Below are positions 10,869 to 22,104 of a DNA stretch of 64,000 nt, one piece after another; within the stretch, counting starts at the first letter, position 1; every line of letters starts with the position of its first letter. Both the position numbers and the translations under genes were made by a program. The notes under the pieces are model-generated. The model searched no databases. It had not been told where the DNA came from and saw only the letters and a list, made by a program, of their open reading frames with translations. The stretch spans positions 229,330 through 293,329 of the forward strand of contig FJOG01000039.1 of assembly GCA_900073065.1 (NCBI GenBank). The letters run 5' to 3'. This DNA comes from Phialocephala subalpina. Taxonomy: Eukaryota > Ascomycota > Leotiomycetes > Helotiales > Mollisiaceae.

Positions 10869-11874
10869 TGTTAGCGGGGTCAATCCGGGGAAGTCATTCG
10901 GTTTTTTCCGTAGTAATAATTCTACCAATTGTGGTTGAAACGCCGCATACTTTTGATATATCAGATGTCAGAAGATGCCTTGAGAAAATTACCGGGAATC
11001 TTATCTTCGAAAGAAAAAAAAGGGTTTGCTGCATAACCATTATTCATGCCTGAAATACCTACATAGTAATAAAGCGCCTTACCAATTGCTTTTTCTCTCT
11101 TTTGTTTTAATCCTCATTTGCGTGAGTGTCATTTTGGCAATTCCCGAGTTCCCCGCCGTTCCCGTTCTTGTAGAAAGCCACCATAAAGTAGTCCTTGCGC
11201 TCTAGCGGTGGCAATTGCGGGAGAAGGGCTGCTGGGGAGAGTCGGGACCCAATTCCGTGGCGTACTAGGCTCAATTTCCGTCGTAAGCATCAGTGCCACA
11301 GAAAGCACGCTTCTCCGGGTTGACGATTGCTATTTCCCAAATCTTGAAACGGCGTCCACCCTGCTGGACTGTCTCTCCACCGGAACATCTTACGGAGTAG
11401 GATTTCCATCATCCCACTCGTCATTACAGCCAAGCGCCGGAGGGAGAACCCAGACTTAGGCTTCGTGGCTCAAATATGGCTCCTAGTTCCAGGTATCCTT
11501 CTCACAACAAATTGCACTGCCAAATCTGGCACCGGTATGAATTGTGCGAGTATCCGATATTGAACTGGCGGGATTGTGGAGTCAAATGACCCCGGCTTGG
11601 CCAAAGTTTAAAAGCTGTCTTGAATTTGACTGATTCGCCTAGAATGATATGACTCGCGAGAAGAAATCGCGCAGTGGCGTGTGGGGTGCATTATCCTCGC
11701 CGAAAATCTGGAGTCTCTATTTGCTTTTGCGAATGGCTTCATGCCTCGCTTCCCTCGAAAGGTACGCTGACACACTCTTACGAGCCTGGGATCAAAAGTC
11801 TGTGTTTTATAGGCTATTTTAGCGAGCTGATTGCGATAACCTCACTTCTAAACGCACCGACCTTTTTAACAATC
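10869..11874. other. no confident gene
   Basis: Only short frames are present and no motif is recognised. The last 200 bases lead into the transposase fragment and may contain its left end, but I could not pair a terminal inverted repeat. Confidence 0.35.
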
Positions 11875-12276
11875 ATGGCTACCACTCCACCTAATCCAAA
11901 GTACCTTCCAAGCTTCGAAATCCTTACAAAACATAAAGAGATGATACGCCAGCTTGTGAACTTCGCTGGTGTCCCAATTCCAAAGCTAGAAGCGTACTAT
12001 AAGCTTGGCTATTCCCCGATCCTGAAGGTCCTCCATTATGAGGCTCCAGAGCGCGCTCGGCCCTTCCGCACCGGTCGACCTCGAATACTAAATGGACTAC
12101 AAGTACGCTGGATCATTGCTTACGTTAGTTTCTCTTGGGAGCATCGAACCTTTGACTACCGGCACCTCTATGATGAGCTACACTTAGAGTGTAGTGCCTA
12201 GACGCTCGAACACCGGTTAAAGGAAGCCGGCTACTGATGTGTGGCATACCAGAAGCTTTACCTCGCATTGCTCTAG
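11875..12276 (+). mobile_element. Tc1/mariner (IS630)-type transposase fragment, broken
   Basis: From ATG 11875 the frame gives 108 residues of a helix-turn-helix N-terminus: LEAYYKLGYSPI, then VLHYEAPERARPFRTGRPRIL, then a WIIAYVSFSWEHR block. TAG at 12199-12201 interrupts it, but the same frame continues with TLEHRLKEAGY, a TGA at 12235, and CVAYQKLYL. This order is typical of the DNA-binding half of fungal Tc1-type transposases (paired-box-like helices followed by the YRR-A-RKP linker). The catalytic DDE part is not recognisable. It is dead and differs in sequence from the element at 25.2 kb. Confidence 0.6.
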
Positions 12277-13506
12277 GTGCCATGATGTTCTCGCCGGAGT
12301 TTTGAGACATTTTGACAGCAATAGGTAGTGAAGTCTTGGTTCTGGTAAGCCTTCTAAGATTACTTTGGTCGAGCCTGCGAAAGAGGCCGGCGCTCGTGGT
12401 CGAACAACCAAAATTTACACCAAATTGTTGCTCGAAGGAAGGAAGTCCACTATTATGATCCAAACATTAGCGTGTTTCCTAAAATTTACAAAGCTGTCGA
12501 CGTAGATACACAGATGGGGCACCGACAATAGAAGGAGCGGGCCTGAGAAACGGAGACGGACAATAGGATAATAGCATGCTATGAGCTAGTGGTTTGTATC
12601 ATATGGAGTTTGTGGCGAACTGGAAGTTCTTTGGCAAAGAAGTTTAACGCAGTCTGAAAAGGTGGGCTATTTGTGCTAGACTCAATTGCATGATCCTTGC
12701 ATCACTTCCAGGTAACCTACCAACGAGAAGGAGGTTATGTGAGGATATGATAGGAGGGTATGTACATGAGTGTTGTATGTGCGGTTCTGTTGCGTACTTG
12801 GGGAAGTAGGTGCAGGTGCTTGTGTCAGTGGACGTTGGGGAAGACAGTCTGACAGAGCTCCCGGGGGGGGGGCTCGATGTCGAGTTCCAACACTGCTGTC
12901 AAGATAACTGCAACAACCGAAATATCAAAGCATGCGACGGAAAGATACAGAACACCTATCCCGCTGGAGGTCTGGTCTTTGACGGAGGGTACTGGATCTT
13001 GATAGTGAAGGGGGTTTGATGAAAATTGGGAGGTGGAAGTCGAGATGGACCAAAGCTCGATCTCAGCAACCGGGAAAGGCTTTCAGAGAAGCTCAGAGAT
13101 TTGCCACCGATCGGAGAGTGTTATGAGCTGGAGTATGGGATAATGCGGTGCTAAAGTTTGTGTATGTGTATGCGTAGATGAAGATGATTGTATGTGTGTT
13201 GGGACGTCCGAGAAAGACTTCAAGGATATATTGGATGGGGAGTGATTGTAGAAAAGGAAGCAGAGGTATTCAAAATATCGACTGGCCTTGTACTGTTGTG
13301 CGCGGATGCCGTACGTCGGTGTCGTCCGCTAATGTTGGATCGGAGGATTGTGGGAGTCGATCGTGTGGGGGTTGATCGTATGAAAGAAGTCACTGCCACT
13401 GTTGATACAGTCAGTTGCAAGTCCTACTAGAATAAGCTGCTGGAGAAGAACATGGATGGTGGTATGTAGAAGGGAGAAGTTCCGAGGTGGAGAGGGAGTA
13501 TCATAC
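12277..13506. other. no confident gene
   Basis: Short, mostly purine-rich frames on the plus strand. No protein motif is recognisable. The region directly abuts the Copia insertion, so it and the sequence from 14773 were once contiguous. Confidence 0.35.
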
Positions 13507-14767
13507 CGTCGTTACAATCGATGATACGTATCACTTAGGAAAGCGTACGCGTCTATGATGGAGGGTAGGGCGTAAGGTAAAAGCAGTGCTGGTTCATTAT
13601 TCTTATCTTGTCTTAGTCTAAGAGTTCGAGGCCTGCTCTTTAATGGAGAGCAGGCTCACTCGCGCTAGGCCTACCGACCTAAACACGTGATATCTATTCC
13701 AACACTGGGCACACTTAGAAAGTGATGCCACTACATCAAAAACACCAAAACGTTAACCTCCTCCCTTATACTCTTTTCTCCTTCCACCTAAACTTCCAAA
13801 TCACGTTCTACCCACTCCGTAGCCTTGATATTAATCTTGTTCGAGTCAATTAAGTCTCTTAGAGCTTAACAAGGCTTAGATTTTGTCATGGCGTCCGTGG
13901 GGTTGCTGTTTCCATCGATCCACTTAATCTCCGCAATCTCTCTGCGTTCGTATGACTAACGTAAGCACATAAGGTCTACCATCAATCTCTTCTCCTGGGT
14001 TGTTCCTAGCTTAATTAGGCAGTCGTAGAGAGACTTCGAGTCGGTGCAAACTATGAGCGGAAGTACCGGGTAGTCGAGGACTTTTTCGATCGTAGCCTTA
14101 ATGGAAGTCACCATATCGAAACCATGACTCATAGCATATAGCTCAGAAGCTAATATACTACAGATAACTCTTTTGCACTTTGTCGACGACCAGTAGACGA
14201 TATTAGCGTTGTTATTTTAATCCGCGAGCGTAATAACGTAGCCGATCTAAAAGGTAAAGTCGCTGTTATTCGCAAAGGAAGCGTCGGTAAAAACAATAAG
14301 CTGAAGAGACTTTCTATCGAGCTGGATAAATCTCAGTCCTTTGGAGGAGTTTTGTATTTGCCATTTGATACGCTCATTGAGTTGCTTGATCTCTTCCTTT
14401 CCGGGGTCAATGGTCTGGGCGGCAAAGGAGAGGTCGAAAGCAGCTTCCGGCTGAGATACCGTAGCGATATAAGCACCTCGTGCTCTCTGAGCTACGTACT
14501 GGTCTCTTGGCGATACGCTCTGTCGAGTCGTGCCTCTCGAATTGGTGAGGTCGGCCGTAGTTCCTTTGACTAGGCGTAGAGCTTTAGATTGTTGTTCTTG
14601 AGTCAGCCCAATGGACTTGTCCTCGGTGCGGGTAATTAATCCTCCGTTGAATTTGAGTGGTGTGGTGATTGTCAATCTCTCTCTGCTTTCAGCTAGGAAA
14701 TTGACCTCATCTAGCTTCTCCTGCTCGGCCTAAGCGAACTCCTTAACACGTGATATCTATTCCAACA
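13507..14767 (-). mobile_element. Ty1/Copia retrotransposon remnant, internally deleted, with 5-bp target duplication
   Basis: On the minus strand, 14735-13790 encodes the end of a Copia polyprotein. It has the last part of reverse transcriptase (PLKFNGG, DQYVAQRARGAYIATV, PEAAFDLSFAAQ) followed by RNase H (QLIVFTDASFANN, IVYWSSTKCKRV, ASELYAM, LIVCTDSKSLYDCL, IKWIDG, NPTDAMTK), with several stops. The minus-strand LTR start tgttggaatagatatcacgtgtt occurs at 14767-14745 and again at 13706-13684. The downstream copy continues as an LTR of about 200 bp to 13507. The upstream LTR is cut to about 23 bases, so most of it plus gag, protease, integrase and most of reverse transcriptase are deleted. 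CATAC flanks both ends (13502-13506 and 14768-14772), the expected 5-bp duplication. The element is inactive. Confidence 0.85.
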
Positions 14768-14772
14768 CATAC

Positions 14773-17700
14773 CTTATGTGTGGTGCAGTGGGTGTATGTC
14801 GCGCAGAGTGAAAGCCGACTGCGGTTGAAGGTCAGTATCCGAGAATGATTCCAAGGATGAAGCTGTGGAGCGCAGGAAACGAAAGGCAATGCTCAAAAGA
14901 TGTTGCAGATGCAGGCTGCTCTGTGCTATGACTGTGGTAAGTTGATGAAGGAAGAGAGGATCGATGTGTTTGTGCGATGAAGGAGGAGAAAACACGGGAG
15001 GACTCCCTTTCCGAAGATATTTTCGGGGACGACTTGCGGGTGGGAGGTGTTGAAGGAATAAAGATGCAAGGAGGGGCATATGAGTAGGATCCAAGCTACT
15101 TACCTCTATGCAGATGTCGGGGTTGAATCGTCTTGGTGCGAAGAGGGGATGGGCCAACGTCTGCAGTGCAAAGCTGGGGGTCAGCGAAGCACTAGAGCAG
15201 GTATGGCGCAGCAAGTCGAAGATGGTATGATGACCATTGCAGACGAAGGTTTGTAGAACCAGAAAATATGGCGTACCTTATAAAGTGTAGCTGGCGCGTC
15301 GTTGGTCGCTGTCGAAGGGAAGGAAAGGGTTATGCGGGGTCGCCTTTACCGAATGACGTGTCTGCGAAAGTCGAATAAACGGGTTAGCCTTGTGATGTTT
15401 CCGCACACTTCTGGGAGCAATGGAAAAGAGAAAAGAAATGTGTCCGGAGATGTATAGAAGCTAGATAAAACTTGTATCTGCTTACTGGGGGAGGGTGGTG
15501 CTATTGAATTGAGTCGTTTGATGGGTGGGAGAAGTGATATTGCAAGGGAATGGTCGAACGACGGCCTAACCAAACTCAAACAGCGAGTCATACAGGGTCC
15601 TCGAATTGCTCTTGAGATGTCGCAATGGATTGAAAGGAGTGAGCGATTACTGAGAAACGCGAGAGGTAGAAATACTTACCTAGTCATTGTTGTGGAGACT
15701 GTCGGTAGGTTCGACAGAGTGACTTCAAATTTGAAGGAGAACTCCTTATGGCGCGCAAATGATTGTTCGAATCGACTTGCGTACTTCCTCTGTAGAGAGG
15801 TATGGAGTGATTTAAATTAATGGAAGAGGTCATGACTGACCAAATTATCGTTGCGTCGGTATGGTCGTCGTTAGTTACTCTTGAACAAAGTGTGCCGAAC
15901 ATGCTCCCCCTTTGTGGATGGTCCAAGCTTCAAGCTCCATGATTGGTAGAGAAGCTAGTTTGCACCAATTAGCTTCCTCCAAATCTGATTCTGTAGGGCT
16001 CGAGAGGCATACACATTTCTTGGAAAATGCAAACAGTATCCGAAGCCAAATTTCGAGCTTGTGCACCATTCCATGAGAAGTTCCACCTGGACAATGAATT
16101 CCCTCCTGTCGATACCATTAATTTGGTAGGAATGGAAATGGCACCTTTGCTGTGCATGGCAGCCTAACTTCTTGAAGTAGGCGCAATCCCAAACTGCGAA
16201 TAAGGAAAGAAGGACAGACAATTGGTACGTGACAATGTCGGTCGCCCCTAGCATTACTGACAGAATCGCATGACAATGGTAGGGCTCGAAAGAAGCTCGA
16301 ATTGATGAAGTCTACAGCATGTTCTCACCATCAATATCTTCCGACAGCTGTTGAATACTCTCTGAGTGAAGAAGCAGCAGAAGAAGGGCAGCAGTATCAT
16401 GGAATTACAACAAGGGATATATACCATGCTCCATGGTGCATCCCGTTTCACCAGCTGACATCCAGAGACAAACGATTAGGGCAGTGCATTGACTGACATC
16501 TTCTTAGACAACTGCACACCACGAGAACGACTGATGGAAGCCTAAGTGTGGCGGTAGGTGAGAATTGGTCTTCAGCGGGGTCCCGACCTTCCTTGCAATC
16601 GAAGACGAAGCCAAGTGAGCACATCGAGTGTCACCGATGAACGAAAATCGAGAGACACAATCTTTACAAGCGACAACCATATGAGAAGCAAAATATCATA
16701 CGAAGTGCTGTCAAGCATCCTGCGGTTACCCCTTGATTAGGTGAGCTGCTTTTCAGAGAAGGACGTTGTTTCATCTCTTCCTAACGCTGCTATTTTGTCG
16801 AAAGCGCTAATGAAGTTGAACATATGCGGGTGAATATCTGTATCGAAATTCGAAGGTGCGGCGGATTCGCTTCACGAGAACGCAACGAGAACGAAGAACC
16901 TTCGCTACGATAACATCAAGCGTAAGCTGAACATTGGAGTAGAAGTGGGAGACATTTCTCAGCAGCAAACCGGACATTGGCCAGGAAAAGGGTATTGGAG
17001 AAGATATGCAGCAGAAAGTGCTCGGATTTTCCGCACCCAAAGAAAGTTGGAAACTGTGGGATTTCATGGAGAAGTCATCTATGTACCACTGTAGCTCTTC
17101 TCAAGTCATAGTTGTAGACTAAGAGAGTATGTTGATGTCCAAGTGGAGCTCTCTTTGCAGTTAGGGGAAAGACTGCATTTATAGCTAATTTCTAGCTTCG
17201 TGTTTGAGCCAGCATGATGTTTGCAGATGATTCGCCGTTTGACTACACAAGAGCTTTTGGGAGCTTCTGAGAGCTTGTGTGAGCGTGTTTGAGCTTTGCC
17301 TTTGCATCATGGGATCCACACTTCGGTGGAGAGCTTGAGGTATTTTGATTATTGAACATGTTGCGATGTGTTTGCAAATGCTGTTACCTCTGCTCTGTGC
17401 CCAGGTTTCCAGTACTACTGTTGTATCAAGCTGCTATCATCATGCTGAATGATTGCTGTTGATAGTGGCTTCCCATGGAGTCACCTGCCTCCAAGAGCTT
17501 GTGCTGGCTCAGAAGAGAAGGAGTAATCTGCATGGCAGTCTCAAACTTCCTTAGCAGGCGCCCACAGCACCTCAAGGTCAGATGATATGAGCCCCTCTGG
17601 TTAATCAAGCAGCCAAACAACAAGTGTAAGGTTTGATTGATGGAATGCCTTCTCAACAATCAGCAAGACTTTCTTCTCAAACTTCATATAACTGCACGTG

Positions 17701-19120
17701 ACTGGCGTAAGTCCACTCCCACAATCTCAAGAAAACGACAGCTACTGTAAGGTAGGAGGTAGAAACAAAAACAAATAAACTCAAAGCAAAGGTTCCTGGG
17801 CGTGTATAGTGTTGGGGCTGATAATAGCATGTATCAAAATGTTTGAGGATGACGTGTCTCGATCTGATGTCTCGAGGAGGCCATGCGGCTATGCCAGCAG
17901 CAGTGTATGCTCTATCGCACATCTTTCACCCTCTCAAGCCTCAATCATATCCCAGCAAGCGCACATAAGAAGTCATCAAGCTTCAGCAAAAGCTGACCAC
18001 GCCTGCCTTCGATATGATGCAAGCTCTGCAAAGCAGCCCATGCGGGCGAATTGCTGCTGCAAATGGCAATGCTAGCAAAAGCTTCAGGAAAGCAAATAGC
18101 TTGTCTTAGCAACATTCTACACGCGATTATTTGCCCCTAAACTTCGTCAGTAGAGTACTCGCACACGCCTTCAAGGACTAGGAGAGCATTTCTTTGGGGG
18201 AGGCGGTGGTTGAATCGACCAGATTTTCCGAGGTCCGTAGCACGGACAGCAGCCGTCTTCCACCTCTCGACGAAAGCAAAATTCACACGATTCACGGTTA
18301 CTCAGCGGTTGTCCTTGTTCAATTGAAGGTTGGAAAATGGGATAGTGAAGGTGGCAATTGTTGTGGTGAGTTTTATGAGAAGACTCGGTGAGGGCGGGGT
18401 AAACTGAAGTGTGGGTTCTAAGCTTCGCTAGCGAGTGAGTGCCTGCCATTTTAGCGGGAGGCAGCCTGAAAATCGGTTGGCCCCAGTGTTGTAAATCCTG
18501 AGATATGCTGAAATTTTACCGATCGAAGGCTTGAAGCCAATCATTCCTGGTCACTTGCTGGGCTGTTGAGTCATACTCTAAGGCAGGCACATTGTCATAT
18601 TGGTATGTTAATTTTATGTCATACATGAGATCTTCGTTTATAAGATCTAATAATCGAGAATCTAAGACACCCCTCCTCCTCCGTTTCCTATGCTCTCCCA
18701 GGGCATGACGCGGGACGGTATCGTTCATTGACTTCACGTTTAAAAGTCCCGAAATAATCTCATTACTTAACAGCACAAAGTTGTTCGTCCTCATATTAAT
18801 GATCCTCACAACAACTTCATTTATTACACAAGCAGAAGTACTCTGAACAGCACCCAAGTCCCGTGCATCTCATCCTCCATGATCATTTTCCATCCACGCT
18901 CAGTCTTCCTATCGTGGTCCACCAATGTTTCTCTTTTCTTCACATTTTAATCCTACAAAGTTCAAAATGTGTTCTAACATTCTATCGATTTGACAAGTGC
19001 CTTTATTCCTGTACAGAAAACGTATCCAACCTTGCCTTCGTGTATCCAAAACCCCAACTAATGCTCATCATCTTCTGAGTCACGATTGATAGCAGCCCAG
19101 AATCTCGATTGACTCTTTCC
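14773..19120. other. long stretch without a recognisable gene; clustered minus-strand splice donors near 15.1-15.7 kb
   Basis: No domain or long convincing frame is seen over 4.3 kb. On the minus strand several canonical donor sites (GTAAGT, GTACGC) occur near 15100, 15280, 15480 and 15675. Frames such as 15214-14774 could be exons of a fast-evolving gene or a spliced non-coding RNA disrupted by the Copia insertion. Bases 17230-17340 are rich in repeated gagctt words. A minus-strand frame at 18857-18516 lacks an ATG and has no recognised motif. Confidence 0.3.
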
Positions 19121-20460
19121 TTATTGAGGTCGCTTCTTCCCCGGGACTTCCCTCACTTCTTCCACATCGTCTTCAGAATCGAAGTCGTCAACTAGGTTGG
19201 GGTATCCTGGAAGGCGCGCCGGTGGTGGAGTGGCGGGAGTAGCGGTAGAGGATGGCCCCGCAATTGGAAGGTGTAGTGAGAATCTGGGAGGATAGAAAGG
19301 ACGTATAGCTCGGAAGGAATAATCTGAAGTCGCTTGAGTTGCCGTTTGCTGTATTAAGTCAAAGTCGGAGGGTGGTATGACAGGAGGTACTGTGGAAGTC
19401 CAGGACCCCTGCTTCCGTGGAGAATTTGACGTGCTTTCCGAAGGAATGTGATTTCGAGACGTGCTTGGCGATGAAGTAGCCTTCATTCTCTTAAGCAGCG
19501 CTTCCATCTCGTCCTCTAGATCTTCCTCTTGATCATCATCCTCTTGTGAGTGTGAGATGCTTGCTTGAAGAGCAGCGTTCTTTTTGATCCAATCCGAAGG
19601 TTTCTCGAAAGGCGGAATGCCATCGGGATTCTGCTTAACTCATGGACCCGCAAATTATGATAGAGTGAAGCTGGTCGAAGTCGCTGCTCGCCGAGCTCGG
19701 GGTTTGTAGATTCCCCTTTCTCCACTGCGGCTTTCAGAGAAGCTGTTGACCTGATATTTTCCCCATTCGCTTTAGATAATTGTATAAGATCAGTTTTAAC
19801 ATGCAAAAGCTTAAGATCATCATCGGTCGGGTTCTCCAAATTGATTGGGTATCGACGAGTATAAGGACCGATGAGGGATTTTTCCTTCCTCGTGGACCTC
19901 TCCTGACGCACTGTAAGAATCGCCTCCTCGGCTATATCCTCCGTCTTTTGGTGTTCTCGCTGTTCTTCGGTCATACGATTGGTGTGCTGGGGATGGCCTT
20001 CGGCAGACTTGTTTATGAAAATAGTTGCAGCCCGAAGCCCGATGAAGGGGGAGACTGCATGTTTGATCAGCAAGGCTTTCATGAGAATTGCATTACCTGG
20101 CATTTCTCGAGAGCGTACATCTAAGTCCGGAAGGATGGAGTGTCCTCCGGTGAAGTTTCCATGTGCTGTGCCACCAGTAAGCTGGTTCCGAACGTCTCCA
20201 GTAGAAGGGACTATTACGTTCAAGTGGACAGGGAAAGTGGCGTTCCGCAAGTGGAAGTTGTTGTATCGTAAATGTATTCGTAGATGGCGATCCAACTCAG
20301 CCACCATTGCGTTCATGTAATCGACAACATCCTTCTGGAGGCGATTCTCGTCGAGCAGCGATCTCCAACCAGCTTGCAGAAGTTAACGCAATTCTAAGTA
20401 CCGAATATTGTTTAGAACTTACCTACTTCAAGATGACTGGCCGTGTTGCAAACAATGGAG
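19121..20460 (-). CDS. hypothetical protein, lineage-specific, with a possible frame break
   Basis: A spliced minus-strand frame runs from an exon near 20458-20410 (reading VLNTRCSIVCNTASHLEV) across a GTAAGTTC...TGCAAG intron into 20359-19121. Conserved-looking stretches include GWRSLLDENRLQKDVVDYM, TGGTAHGNFTGG and TRRYPINLENPTDDDL. The C-terminus is acidic and low-complexity (EDDDQEEDLEDE) and ends RPQ. Near 19632 the frame must change by one base to continue from LRVHELSR into NPDGIPPFEKPSDW. One A appears to be missing, or a very short intron is present. The 5' exons could not be fixed. No domain is recognised. It may be a decaying or mis-assembled gene. Confidence 0.4.
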
Positions 20461-22104
20461 CACCTTGTATTTAGTACCTGCAATGTTGCTCATTCTATCC
20501 ATGCCGTTCGAGAAAGGGACATGTGCATGATGTCGACCTCTCCTCTTCCACTTCCTTGTTGTACTCGTGATTGCCTTCATATAAGGAATTGCTGTTGGTT
20601 GTAACGCAGGCCCCGCCATGAATCTCGAAAGCAGCTCGACGGATCTCCTTTCTGGTGCTTCGAAAGATGGCGATGTAGATGTGGAATTCTGGTAGAGTGT
20701 TGGTGTAAAGGAGATACGGCGTCCTTCTGCCTGAATTGCTTTAGAAATTGGAGATATGGAACGAAAGTATGTGCCAAGGTGCTGAAGTCATTTGAGAACT
20801 TTGGTTTAGAATATATTTACGAGACAGAGACGGATATTGGTAGCCGAAACGGAAATTTAAAGAGAGATGCGGGGTTCAAATAACAGAGTCGTTGCTGAGA
20901 AGGAGTGTATGACCAATCGTATGACGCAGCAGCCTGATGAAGCCATAAGGGATTCTAGTGAGAGTCGTGATTGCTTCCGTCAGCCGCTAGCCATTCTCCC
21001 TGGGATCCTGGGAGTGGCAAGCAAGATGCGGGAGGTCATTTGGTTACAGAAATTGTAATTGAGCGTTACGAGAGCCTTCCCCAACCTCAAAAAGCTGTCA
21101 TAAGGCGCCTTAAATGGACAATTCCCAGAGAAAAATATAAGCAGTAGCTGAGCATTGTGAATCACCCTCAAACTTTCCGAATGAAATACACGTGATCGGA
21201 TAGTCATTCATCTTCATTCTTTGCTCGATTGGAAGTGTCGAATATCAAGGACGAATACAAAATGAGACTCTGTCACCCAAGGTTCAAGATGAAATCAACT
21301 AAGCAAGAAAGACGCTGAAGTTCTCGTACAAACGAAGTTCTTGCTTTGAACGCGTCCCAATCTCGCGTGCTCGACATTGATTCTAGAAATAGACACGAAG
21401 CGAATGTTTGAGAACGGCGATAAGTCGAAAAGGGATACACTGGTTCTCGGCGATACAGCATGAATGGTAATCTTGAGGAAAAGGTATGAAAAAATGAAGA
21501 GGAAGGAACATCCTCGCGATGAGATGAGGTTGACGTGCACGGTCCAGGCGTCCCGAAATGGAGAGGCGTGTCCGTGGGCTTGAATGTCCAAATTACATTT
21601 GTTGCTCTTGGTTTGGTGTGAGGACTCGCGTTCTGATAGACATTGGTTGCAGTATGCCTGTGCGAAGGTTTGGGTACGGATTGTGGTGGTTGGGTGGCCT
21701 GTGGAGAGAATTCCGGAAAGTTGGCAAGCCGAAAGAGGGCCAAGGAGGTGGACCTGGGGATCACCTGCAAATAGTTTCAACTGAAGTGCGTACATCGAAT
21801 GACTTTCTCAAACCGGGAGCGTTTGATATTTCGATATCATGTTGAGCACGAGCTTCGTTTCTACGTAGTCTCAAGAGATGCAGTCCAGTCGCTAGACTGC
21901 GCATCACTCATCAGAATGAAAGTTGTATTCAGAATAACACAAGTTGTCTGCATATCATTGATCAGCTCCTAGATCTAACGAAAGGTTCCGCCAACAAGGC
22001 AAGGAAATATCTACAGCAAGGTATAGTTGAACAAAATTAGGCTTCATCGGCCAATGTCAAATTCCTCCCAATATACAAATGAAACTCCCTTCCTTCGCAA
22101 TTCC
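20461..22104. other. no confident gene (possible 5' exons of the hypothetical gene at the left end)
   Basis: Frames on the minus strand at 20777-20460 are protein-like in parts (for example FIYIAIF and EIHGGACV in one frame, a Ser/Pro stretch in another) and probably hold upstream exons of the 19.1-20.4 kb gene. Two overlapping minus-strand frames at 21795-21273 show no motif and are probably chance. Confidence 0.3.

Noticed and set aside
17426..17659. 77-codon minus-strand frame as a possible retroelement piece
   Set aside because: No reverse-transcriptase, integrase or transposase motif can be seen, so a mobile-element call is unsupported.
21273..21795. Two overlapping minus-strand frames of about 165 codons
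   Set aside because: Both frames are open over the same bases with no domain or splice support; low-bias sequence explains them.
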